From Siphonodentalium dalli (Eukaryota > Mollusca > Scaphopoda > Gadilida > Siphonodentaliidae): 64,000 bases of DNA. Positions 47,672 to 58,628 of the stretch are shown here, piece after piece. The notes beneath the pieces were generated by a model that worked only from the letters and a program-made list of their open reading frames with translations, did not search any database and was not told where the DNA came from. Numbering within the stretch: position 1 is the first letter of the stretch; every line of letters starts with the position of its first letter. The DNA lies in NCBI GenBank assembly GCA_032622095.1, contig CP136068.1, positions 115,681,509-115,745,508 on the forward strand. Direction: 5' to 3'. Both the position numbers and the translations under genes were made by a program.

Positions 47672-48494
47672 CTAGCAGGTTAGCCCGCCACTGGCGGCGT
47701 TCGTCAGAAACATGACAATTTTTAATTTTTTTAATTAATTTTTTAATTTAAATTTATTTTTTCAATGAGTTAATATTAATTTTTTGTTTATAACATGAGT
47801 TAATTGTGCATTTTTAATTTACTGGATTTTTGAATTACTTTATTTTTGGATTTTCAATATTTTACCCGATTAGACCTTATTTTACCCGATTAAGGTGAAG
47901 AAGACATAAGAATCACACAACACGCAGTACCCGTCCCTAAAAGAGGTATGATTTAAGGTACATCGGGTGGAAAAACTGACCCGATGAAATTTCCCCCGTT
48001 CCTAGGAACGACATAAGAATCACACAACACGCATTTTTTTCTTCACACAACACGCAGTACCCGTCCCTAAAAGAGGTATGATTGAAAATTTCTCCCGTTC
48101 CTAGGAACGACAGACATAATAATCACACAACACGTTAATTCTGCCCTTTTAATCGAGATAAATGCATTTCGCGTTTCGCGTCCGTTGTTTCGTACGTATG
48201 GTTAACCGTTTAGCAACGTCGATGGCAATAAAGAGCGTTAGTCGGTTAACAACTCCAAATATGGTCAATATAAAGATCATTGATGCCTTAACCCCCGAAG
48301 TGCCGTTTGCGGTGATTTCGATGATTGGTAGTGGATAATGAGTACTCAGAGCTTGTCCAAAATGCGACGCCGACCATTCCCGTGGGTTGTTACCCTTATA
48401 TACGAAATTTAAGCTAGATCCGACCAGCCGTTTTCGATTCTATAAAGTATATACACACACACATATATACGGAGTTCTCAAAATATATAGTAGA
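47672..48494 (-). mobile_element. Helitron-like element, array unit 2
   Basis: Head-to-tail with unit 1. 5' end TCTACTATATATTTTGAGAA at 48494; 3' hairpin CCGCCAGTGGCGG then GCTAACCTGCTAG at 47672. The core contains repeated CACACAACACG and CCCGTTCCTAGGAACG palindromes. Confidence 0.7.
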
Positions 48495-49184
48495 CTAGCA
48501 GGTTAGCCCGCCACTGGCGGCATTCGTCTCATGGCTTTGTTTCAGAAACATGACATTTTTTTAATTTAACCAAATTTCAAGTCGATAGCTCCACCCGTTT
48601 CTGAGATCTGGTCTGCGCATGCGCGAAGCTTGTGTCACACGGGCTCGGCGACCCGATAAAATTCGTACCTGGAGCAAGATACATTCACATACCAAATTTC
48701 AAGTCGATAGCTCCACCCGTTTCCGAGATCTCGTCTGCGCATTCTTTGTTTTTCAATGAATTAATTCATGGTACCCGTCCTCCCCGTCCTAAACTTCAGA
48801 GCGGACAGTCAATTAATCCCGTCGTGAAAGTCGAGATAATTGCATTTCGTCCGCATCCGTATTTCGGACGCATGGGGTCAGTCGTTTAGCCACGTCCATT
48901 GCAATAAAGAGCGCTGATTGTTAACACCTCCGTATAAGGTCAATATAAATATCGTTGATGTCTTAACAACCGCAGTGCCGTTTTTTGTGACTGAGATTGG
49001 AGAACGGGTGCTCTGAGCTTCTCCAAAACGCGACCACGGCGGTGTCGGTAGGATTTTACACTTACATAGGAAGTTTGAACTCAATCTGTACACGCGTTTT
49101 CGATTCCATGAAGTACCCACATACATATATATACACACACAGATATATATATATATATACGGAGTTCTCAAATTATACAGGAGA
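48495..49184 (-). mobile_element. Helitron-like element, array unit 3 (chimeric core)
   Basis: 5' end TCTCCTGTATAATTTGAGAA at 49184, preceded by A; 3' hairpin CCGCCAGTGGCGG plus CTAG at 48495. The core includes one unit (GCGCATGCGC, CCCGATAAAATTCGTA, CAAGTCGATAGCTCCACCCG) that is the 122-bp unit of the plus-strand array at 54.8 kb, so cores have been exchanged between families with different ends. Confidence 0.7.
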
Positions 49185-51199
49185 TTGGCCATGTGCAACA
49201 TACTTCACCATTGCTATCATTTCACCATGCGCTACCTAAAATGCGAGCATAATTTCAAATTGAGTATTCCGCCGCCATGCCCCCGATTCTTTTCTTTATA
49301 TTTGGTTGACATACCTGTAGAGTCATTGTGATAAGCATCCAGGAAATGGCATCACCTGTATGCATACCAGTGGTTTAGGACTTACCCTCATTCTAGCGGC
49401 TTTCATAGCAACCCTTGAATTATTACACAACAACAGGTAAAGTGTCAAGCATTTCATCATAGATGGTTATCTAATTGTTTACAGAATATATTATGTATCT
49501 TCAAACGCTTTTTACAACGCTTATTAGAGCCATGAAATTCCACTAGCGATTACACAATTGGTTCTTATCATATATTTGTATAATAATTTATGGAAAATCT
49601 CGGTTATATAGAATAAATTTAGGAAATACATAGATTCCACTACTCATATACAGTACATGGCGAGTCATATGTATTTTACAAGTCACTTGTGGTTCATATC
49701 CTACCATATTTAAGTATTATCCCTTTAAGAAAAATAGCGTGCATTATTGCCAGCTTTCAAGTTGAGCCATCTAGAACATAGTCGATGGCGGCGGGTTTGT
49801 TGTTGTTGTTTTGGTGTTCATGTGAGCGAAAAACAGCAGAAGAGGAGAACAGGATCAGAAGACGCCCTAATCGAGCTCGAAGTGTGAGAATATATACATT
49901 GGTTGTGTTTTCCTCATAATTGAATGATGCACTATAACCACCATTTGCACGTTTCTGTACCACGCATTTTGATTTTGTCTCGGCCTAGCAGAGGGGCGGG
50001 GTCATTAGAAAATTCCATGGATACGAGGTTTAATTTCTTTGTTTTTAATATTTTTGGGACCCAAAGTTTTTCTTCTTCAATATTTTGTATTAAATCCAAA
50101 AATGACACACATATAGCTCATCAGTACATGGTGTATATATTTAGTACACTTTATTATATGTTTAATCAGGCTTGGAATATTTAGTGAACTTGTATAATAA
50201 AGTATGTATTTTCATCTCAACGGTGTCAGCAGCAAGTGTTTTCCTGCGCGACCTCAGACATACAACCCCCTCCCCAAGGCCCACACCTGTCCCACCGCCT
50301 CACCACACCACATGTTTTCATTGGGCTGAAATATTTGTGGCTGTGATAGAATTAGAATGAATTAGATGATATGTAACATTTAATATTTTTGGCGGATAGA
50401 TCCAGGATAGATGCAGAGAAATTCTCTATTAAAATTTAAAATGTCTTGCACGTTTTGCCTGGATTTATGAAAAACCTGCGTCTGCTCCTTGTGTGCTGAG
50501 TATTTTCAGCATAATACTGTCCAGCAAGATAGAGTTATGTCTCATATTCCGATGACTTAGAACATTCATTGTTTATTTTCAAAAATCAATGTTTATCACA
50601 AAATAGGCATATGCCTGCTAACGAGTTGTTGATTGTCGCTACTCTGAATTGTGGCCTCGGATTTTGATGACCACATGTACATCTAATTCAATACCAAAAT
50701 CTTCATCATTGATCGGTTCTCAGATTAAAAGAGTTTTACTGTTGAAAGTCAAGTGATCAATTTGGCTTTTTATTACACGCTTGTTCCTAGAAGTACAGTG
50801 TTATTGCTGTTCCATATTTACAAATCCGTATGGAACGTACGTTCCATACACATCTCGTTGACGTAAACTGACGTACATGACGTTCGCCTCAACCATGACA
50901 CTGGAAATATTTTAATAAAACAATTATCACACATGACAAACACGCCCTGTATGAGCCTAAATGAACCTTCTAATCCTGTAAGCGTGAATTTCCGAACATT
51001 TGAGCTGCGGCTTTGATTGGGTTTCGGAAAACAGGTTTCCTCCTATTAAAAAGGAGATTTTTCCTGACCGTCGTCGCAGACCAGGTAGATTGTAAAAATG
51101 TACTCAATGTAAATGTTCCATGTGCCCACTGGTATGCAGTTTTCATGTTTCGAATAACGGTGCAACGAGTGTGTTTTTGATTATGAGAGAATTGGGAAT
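49185..51199. other. Non-coding DNA between arrays
   Basis: 49762-49840 is an inverted copy of 63790-63870 (TTGAGCCATCTAGAACATAG, (GTT)n, TTTTGGTGTTCATGTGAG). A 22-bp perfect palindrome lies at 50828-50849. No gene recognised. Confidence 0.5.
50828..50849. other. 22-bp perfect palindrome beside TGACGT motifs
   Basis: GTATGGAACGT and its complement, followed within 40 bp by three TGACGT words (CRE half-site-like). A regulatory role is speculation. Confidence 0.6.
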
Positions 51200-53529
51200 A
51201 CTAATATATATGCAATCCTCTGACGGTTCGGGGTCTCTCAGTTTGCAAGAATATATGTATCTCTTAAATAGAATGATAAATATACTTTTAATGCTTCTTC
51301 TATGTATTTCTTTTTGCTAGCTCATTAAGTGAATGCCCTGATTGACATCCACATATAAATATGACAGTTGAGAAGAAATAATTGTTCAAGTGACTTAATT
51401 GGGTCACCATTTGTCGAGATTGTGAAAACTCCTTAAAATGATATGGGGATGGCCTGGGTGACTATATATAACTTATCGGTGGATATCGGCGAATAGCAAT
51501 CTTATCAATGATAGTGCATATCCTCTCGCCATCCGTGACCCAAACGACACCAAATGTGATTTAATTCATCGTATCTTTAGAGAAGAACGTGTATGAATTT
51601 GGTGGAAATTAGTGCTAAATATATTTGTATAAGCTTTGGTGCAACTGCCATCCTCATGCATGACTTTAACGGCGCCACTTTTGACATATTTAAACCACGT
51701 CCATTAGACTCATGGATGCATGATATACTGGAGATGATTATATATAGGTTTAGTGGTAATCAGCAACTAAACGAGTTCTTAGAATAGTTATGACCCCCCC
51801 CCCCCCCATCTCTCATCCAAACGGCAGAAATTTGGCGTCTTTAAATCACACGATTATATTCCTCGTATCACAATTATATATATTGAAGAATAATATATCA
51901 ATTTGGTGGAAATCCGCGCTAAAAATCGCGGAGGTGATTATGTATGCGTTTGGTGGAAATCGGCGACAAAACTATATCACCATATTTTTTTAATTTTGAC
52001 CTCCCCCTTTTCTTCTCCTGACAACAACAGCGTAGATTATCCACACTCCTCAAAATCCCCTGTACTGCCAACAAGATATTTCATCATCCCACCTAACACT
52101 TTCCTTATCATACCCGACATCCATGTTAACCCCTTAAACTATTCTCACATAAACAAAATAATTCCATATAATACTATTTTATAGTCATCTGACAACCGCC
52201 ATACCCTTCCAACATACTCCCACATAACCCAAATCATTCCATATGAAACTACCTTATCTTGAAACACCTATCGAAACGGCCCATCCTGTGAGTAGAATAT
52301 AATACACGCGATGAAACGTCAACAATTCAAAACATGAAGCCCCTATCTACTTGAAACAATCTGAAATGTTAAAAAATCACTCTCACAGGATGGACCTTGT
52401 CATTAGCCAATCGGAAACGACTCCCAAAAGCTTAAAGCTTGTTGTCGAATCCCCTTCATATCATCACTGTTAATCTTTGTGTTGTGTTTTGTAATATACG
52501 AATAATATGGAATAAATACTGTTTACACCAACAACAGCGTCACTTTAAATTTTTTTAACCCTCACCATTATCTTCCTCATAAAAAGTTACCCCTCTTAGA
52601 ACGCCTTGGTGCCATCTCGATTGCATATAAATTTGTTAAAATTGGCGATTATACATATTCGTATCAAATTTAAGGTCCCCAAATATCTCACACAGAGGGC
52701 ACCGATTTGGTGTATCTAAACCACACGATATGATTCCTCGTATCGCGGAGAAGAATGTGTATCAATCTGGTGGAAATCGGCGCTAAACATATTGTTATCA
52801 TTTTGTTGTGTCCCTCTCACCTCTTTTCACCACTGACTCGAATGGCACACCTTGTGACATCCTTAAACCACATAATTACACTCCTGATATCATGGAGATG
52901 ATTATTTATATGATTGGTGCTAATCGGGACTAAACATTTTTTTTATCAAATTTGGTGACCACCCCTCCCCTCCCCTCCCCATCTCTCACCCAAAACAGCA
53001 CCAATATGGCGTCTTTAAATCACACGATTATATTCCTCGTATCATGGATAAGAATGTGTAACAATTTGGTGGAAATTGGCACTAAATATATTGTGTATCA
53101 ATTTTAGTGCACCTCTCCCTCTGAGTGCACTCCTGGCTCGAATTATTATCAAATGTAGTGCCCACCCCCAAATCTCTCATCCAAACGACAACAATTTGGC
53201 GTTGTTAAATCGCACAATTAGATTCCTTGTATCATGAATAAGAATATATATATATCAATTTGGTGGATTTCGGCGCTAAAATTAGTTTTATCAATTGTGG
53301 TGCCCCTCTCCCCTTCCGTGTATCCCTGACTCGAACGACGCCACTTTTGATATATTTAAACCACACCATTAGATTCTTCATATCATGGGGATGATTATAT
53401 GTAAGTTTCGTGGCAATCGGCGACAAAAAACATTTCTGCCCCTCCCCTGTTCTGCCCCTGACAACAACTGCGTCACTTTAGAAAATTCTAACCCACACCA
53501 TTATCTTTTTCGTAAAAAGTTACCCCTAG

Positions 53530-53690
53530 TAGACCCCTTTGGTATCATCTGGATGGTCCCCTGTGAATTCCTATAGGACACAGACAGACAGACATTCGCA
53601 AATATATATATGTATATATATGCGAATGTCTGTCTGTCTGTGTTCTATAGAAATTCACATGGGATCACCTAGATAACAACAGAGGGGTCT
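53530..53690. repeat. Central palindrome of the fold-back locus
   Basis: CACAGACAGACAGACATTCGC, a (TA)n stretch, then the exact complement GCGAATGTCTGTCTGTCTGTG. Flanks continue as diverged inverted copies (GTGAATTCCTATAG / CTATAGAAATTCAC). Confidence 0.9.
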
Positions 53691-54815
53691 ATTTGAGGTA
53701 CCTTTTTACGAGAAAGATAATGGTGCGGGTTAGAATTTTCTAAAGTGACGCTGTTGTTGTAAATAAAAATTGTCGCCGATTTCCACCAAACTTATACACA
53801 ATCATCTCCATGATATGATGAATCTAATGGTGTGTTAATAGATGTCAAAAGTGGCGCCATTGAGTCAGGATGCACGGAAGGGGAGAGGGGCACAATAATT
53901 GATAAACCTGTTTAGCGCCGATTTCCACAAAATTGATACACATTCTTCTCCATTAAACGGGGAATCTAATCGTGTGATTTCAAGATGGCAAACGTGGCGC
54001 CATTTGAGCCAAGGGTGCACGGAAGGAAGAGGGGCACCAAAATTGATAAACTTTTTAACGCCGATTTCCATAAAACCGATACCCATTCTTTTCCATGATA
54101 CGAGAATTCTAATCGTGTGATTTAAATATGGCAAATTTGGCGCCATTTGAGTCAGGGGTGCACGGAAGGGGAGAGGGGCATCAAAATTGATAAAACTTTT
54201 TAAGGCCGATTTCGACCAAATTGATGCACATTCTTCTCCACGATTCGAGAAATATAATCGTGTGATGTAAAAATGGAAAAGTGGCGCCTTTTGTGTCAGG
54301 GGTGCACGGAAGGGGAGAGGGGCACCAAATTTTTTCAAACTTTTTAGCGCCGAATTCCACCAAATTGATACACATTCTTCTCCATGATACGAGAAATATA
54401 ATCGTGTGATGTGAAAACGCCAAGTTTGTGCCGTTTGGATGAAAGATGGAGGGGGCACTTAATTTGATGAGAATGTATTTGGTCGCCGATTATCACCAAC
54501 TTATACATTATCATCTTCATGACATCAGGAGCGTAACAGTGTGTCTTAAAGCTTCATGAGTGGCGTGTGATTTAAGTATGTCAAATGTGGTATTCAAATT
54601 GTGATTTAAAGATGGCAAAAGTGGTGCCATTTGAGTCAGGGTGCAATGAAGTGGAGGGACACGCCAAAAATTGATAAAACTGTTTTCAGTGCCGATTTCC
54701 ACCAGATGGATACAAATTCTTCTCCACCTACATTATACATATATATTATAACATTTGTTTGCGAGATGGGGGCACTATATTTGATACGCATTTATTTGTC
54801 GCCGATTTCCACCAA

Positions 54816-54837
54816 TCTCATATATATTTTGAAGACC

Positions 54838-54871
<34 letters not shown>

Positions 54872-55607
54872 ATTTATACAAATCTACGATTCTCGACCGA
54901 TCGGGACGAAACTTGGTACGTGTGTGTAGTTTGACCAGGCGGTGAACGTTGTCGTATTGGCGAGCCCGTGCGGCGCCCGCTTCGCGCATGCGCAGAAGAG
55001 ATCTCGGAAACGGGTGGAGCTATCGACTTGAAATTTGCTATGTGAATGTATCTTGCCCCGGATACGAATTTTATCGGGTCGCCGAGCCCGTGCGACACCA
55101 GCTTCGCGCATGCGCAGACGAGATCTCGGAAACGGGTGGAGCTATCGATTTGAAATTTGCTATGTGAATGTATCTTGCCCCGGATACGAATTTTATCGGG
55201 TCGTTGTCGTATTGGCGAGCCCGTGCGGCGCCCGCTTCGCGCATGCGCAGACGAGATATCGGAAACGGGTGGAGCTATCGACTTGAAATTTGCTATGTGA
55301 ATGTATCTTGCCCCGGATACGAATTTTATCGGGTCGCCGAGCCCGTGCGACACCAACTTCGCGCATGCGCAGACGAGATCTCGGAAACGGGTGGAGCTAT
55401 CGACTTGAAATTTGGTATGTGAATGTATCTTGCCCCGGATACGAATTTTATCGGGTCGCCGAGCCCGTGCGACGCCAGCTTCGCGCATGCGCAGACCAGA
55501 TCTCGGAAACGGGTAGAGCTTTCGACTTGAAATTTCGGGCTGGGTAGAGCTATCGACTTGAAATTTGGTTTTTGAATAGCCCGGACAACGTCGGGCTCAT
55601 CGGCTAG
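54816..55607 (+). mobile_element. Helitron-like element, triplet unit A (5 core copies)
   Basis: Starts TCTCATATATATTTTGAAGA after an A and a (GTCT)n tract. The core has five copies of a 122-bp unit (GCGCATGCGC at 54984, 55106, 55239, 55361, 55483). It ends with hairpin AGCCCGGACAACGTCGGGCT, then CATCGGCTAG^T. These ends match the Helitron scheme (5' TC, 3' hairpin plus CTRR, insertion between A and T). No Rep/helicase; non-autonomous. Confidence 0.8.
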
Positions 55608-56025
55608 TCTCATATATATTTTGAAGACCTCTGTCTGTATGTATGTTTGTTTGTTTGTCTGTCTGTCATTGATACAAATCTACGATTCTCGACCGATCGG
55701 GACGAAACTTGGTACGTGTGTGTAGTTTGACCAGGCGGTGAACGTTGTCGTATTGGCGAGCCCGTGCGGCGCCCGTGCAGCGCATGCGCAGACGAGATCT
55801 CGAAAACGGGTGGAGCTATCGACTTCAAATTTGCTATGTGAATGTATCTTGCCCCGGATGCGAATTTTATCGGGTCGCCGAGCCCGTGCGACGCCAGTTT
55901 CGCGCATGCGCAGACCAGATCTCGGAAACGGGTGGAGCTATCGACTTGAAATTAGGTTTTTGAATAGCTATCGACTTGAAATTTGGTTTTTGAATAGCCC
56001 GGACAACGTCGGGCTCATCGGCTAG
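55608..56025 (+). mobile_element. Helitron-like element, triplet unit B (2 core copies)
   Basis: Head-to-tail with unit A, with the same 5' start, same terminal hairpin and CTAG end, but only two 122-bp core copies. A 27-bp duplication (AGCTATCGACTTGAAAT...) precedes the 3' hairpin. Confidence 0.8.
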
Positions 56026-56535
56026 TCTCATATATATTTTGAAGACCTCTGTCTGTCTGTCTGTCTGTATGTATGTTTGTCTGTCATTTATACAAATCTA
56101 CGATTCTCGACCGATCGGGACGAAACTTGGTACGTGTGTGTAGTTTGACCAGGCGGTCGTCGTTGACGTATTGGCGAGCCCGTTCGGCGCCAGCTTCGCG
56201 CATGCGCAGACGAGATATCGGAAACGGGTGGAGCTATCGACTTTAAATTTGCTATGTGAATGTATCTTGCCCCGGATACGAATTTTATCGGGTCGCCGAG
56301 CCCGTGCCACGCAAGCTTTGCGCATGCGCAGACCCGATCTCGGAAAAGGGTGGAGCTATCGACTTGAAATTTGGTATGTGAATGTATCTTGCCCCGGATA
56401 CGAATTTTATCGGGTCGCCGAGCCCGTGCGACGCCAGCTTCGCGCATCCGCAGACCAGATCTCGGAAACGGGTGGAGCTATCGACTTGAAATTTGGTTTT
56501 TGAATAGCCCGGACAACGTCGGGCTCATCGGCTGA
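56026..56535 (+). mobile_element. Helitron-like element, triplet unit C (3 core copies)
   Basis: Same 5' end and hairpin with three core copies. It ends GGCTGA^T instead of GGCTAG^T, still within the CTRR consensus. After it, the satellite sequence resumes (TTATATATA...TCGTCTTCAT), continuous with the text before 54816. Confidence 0.8.
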
Positions 56536-57439
56536 TTATATATATATATATATATATATATTCGTCTTCATAATGAGTAGAGATGTCACAGTGGCGCCAC
56601 TTGAGTCAAGGATAGGGCGGGGAGGGACAACATCTATAGAAATATGTTTAGCGCAAATTTCCACCAAATGTATACACATTATTCTCCAATGATACGAGGA
56701 ATCAAATTGTGAGGACCCGTTGAAGACGTCAAGGTTGGTGCCTACATTTGCGAATATCGGGTCTGTCTGTGTCACATATACATTCATGTGGAACATCTAC
56801 ATGGCACCAAAGGGACTAACACGTATAACGTATTACGAGCAAGAAAATGGTGTGGGTTTAATTTTTCAAAAAAAGTTGCTGTTTGTGTCAGGTGCAAAAA
56901 ATGGGGATTTCCCCAAACTGATACAACATAATCTCAATGATATGGTGTTGTTCGGACCAGGAGTGCACAGAGGGCACCAACATAATATTAAACGCTCATT
57001 TCCTCCAAATGGATAAACATTCTTCCCCATGATACGTGGAATTTAATCGTGCGATTTAAAGGGGTCGCTTGGGTGAGAGATGGGGGAGGCACTAAATATG
57101 ATAAGAATTTATTTAGTTGCCGATTACCACCACACATATACGTAATCATCTCCGTGGTACCAGGAATCTAATGGATGTGGTTTAGATATGGGAAAAGGGG
57201 CACCTTTCAAGTCATTAATGTGAAAGTGATGAGCACCAAAGCTGAAAATATGAACAGTTCAAAACAATAGCATGGAGAGATAATATATTTTCGATCTTAT
57301 AACTCGTCTGGATTGTCTCACAACCACACCAATACTTGTTTGTGACATGCCCTACATACTAGGTTCTTGATAATTTGATATATGATTATAGTCTGTACGT
57401 GTGCGTGGATATGAAATACAAGCCATCTATTCTATTATT

Positions 57440-57593
57440 TATAGTGATACTTGTTTTAGGGGGTAGCAGGAAGACATCCCGATAGGGCTAGGCTAACCCC
57501 CAACAATATACAACATTGTCTTATTATGTGTTACTGTCATTGTATTATTCATGTGTGCATTGTAAATAAATTATCCTATCCTATCCTATCCTA
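57440..57593 (+). mobile_element. Non-LTR retroposon 3' tail
   Basis: Ends ATGTGTGCATTGTAAATAAA followed by (TTATC)CTATC pentanucleotide repeats (four TATCC units). Such short tandem tails are typical of CR1/Jockey-like LINE or derived SINE 3' ends. No coding part; it sits within the right arm of the fold-back locus. Confidence 0.6.
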
Positions 57594-57945
57594 CAAATAT
57601 AATTGGCAATAATTTCCACCGCTATACATGTCACATTGATGAGAATGTTTTAGTCGCCAATTTCAACAAAAATGGTATAAAATCATCTCCATATAATTCG
57701 TTCTGTAAGGAGTTTTTGGTGTTCATATTTCACAGCCTCGACATGTGGTGGCCTAATTAAGTCACTTGAACAATTACATCTTCTCAACTGTCATATGTAT
57801 GGGGACGGGAATCAGGACATTCATACAGTGAGTTCGCAAAACAGACAAATAGAAGAAAACATTATAAGTATACTTATCATTATATTTAAGAGATGCATAT
57901 ATTCTTGCAAAATGAGGTACCTTGAATCGTTAGAGGATGGCATGT

Positions 57946-58628
57946 TAGACTGGGTAATGTATTATAACACAATTGAGTCTGTCCCATTCAGGATATTTTC
58001 CGCAAGATAGATACAATTTGTCAGCAGAGATGGAAATGCGTTGAAGACCCATTCGCAATAGTGGTAACAGTGTGCAGTCAAATATAGTTTCTTATGAGAC
58101 AAAAGAAAACAGTCAGTAGCACATGACTTTTCAGGATCCTCCAATACTGGAAGCTGACAAGGGTATATCATAGCCTAACAATAAAATAAACAACTTAAAA
58201 TCACACTCTGTGTCGGTTACATGTAGCTGATATATATAGCAACATTTATTTTAAACTGAGAATAATTGGCCACTACAACACCATGGACAAATTGGCAACA
58301 ATATCAAATTTATGGAGGTACCGACTCAGTATGAGTGTTCATTGCTTCAAATGTGCTTAATTCAGTGAGCGTGAACAAATTCTCATTTCCAGGTCGGAAT
58401 AGGATGCGGACGTTTAAATGGACCGAATTTGAAGATGGATAGGGTGGGTGTCAAAAATAGGATAGATAAAATTTACATAGAAGGGTGGGTGGGTCCCAAA
58501 ATTCGGGATACAAAAATAATTAACCTCGTGTATGGATTTTGTATCGATAAGAAGCTTCATTTGTGTCATATAATGCTGAGTAATTGTGTTTCATTGCACG
58601 ATACATGTATAACATCATACCCTATATA
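57946..58628. other. Non-coding DNA
   Basis: Nothing recognised between the fold-back locus and the long-TIR element. Confidence 0.4.

Larger units (their letters stand above)
51200..57945. repeat. Composite fold-back locus of satellite units
   Basis: Outer arms of about 230 bp are inverted: left at about 51200-51430 (TTTGCAAGAATATATG...ATGACAGTTGAGAAG...TTCAAGTGACTTAATT) and right at about 57700-57945. Inside, units of a repeat with TTTGGTGGAAATCGGCG, CACACGATTA-ATTCCTCGTAT and CACTTTTGACAT run forward (51.5-53.58 kb) and reverse (53.62-54.8 and 56.57-57.2 kb). The centre is a palindrome at about 53570-53650. The reverse arm has a 143-145 bp period. No protein is encoded. The right half is interrupted by the Helitron-like triplet and a retroposon tail. 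Confidence 0.75.

Noticed and set aside
53865-54458. 197-codon minus-strand frame as a repeat protein
   Set aside because: It is read through satellite units whose period is near 144 bp (a multiple of three), so stops are absent by chance. There is no start context or domain.
54874-55488. 204-codon frame with repeated RIRGKIHSH-like units
   Set aside because: Produced by the 122-bp core repeats of the Helitron-like element, with frame changes between units. No credible protein.
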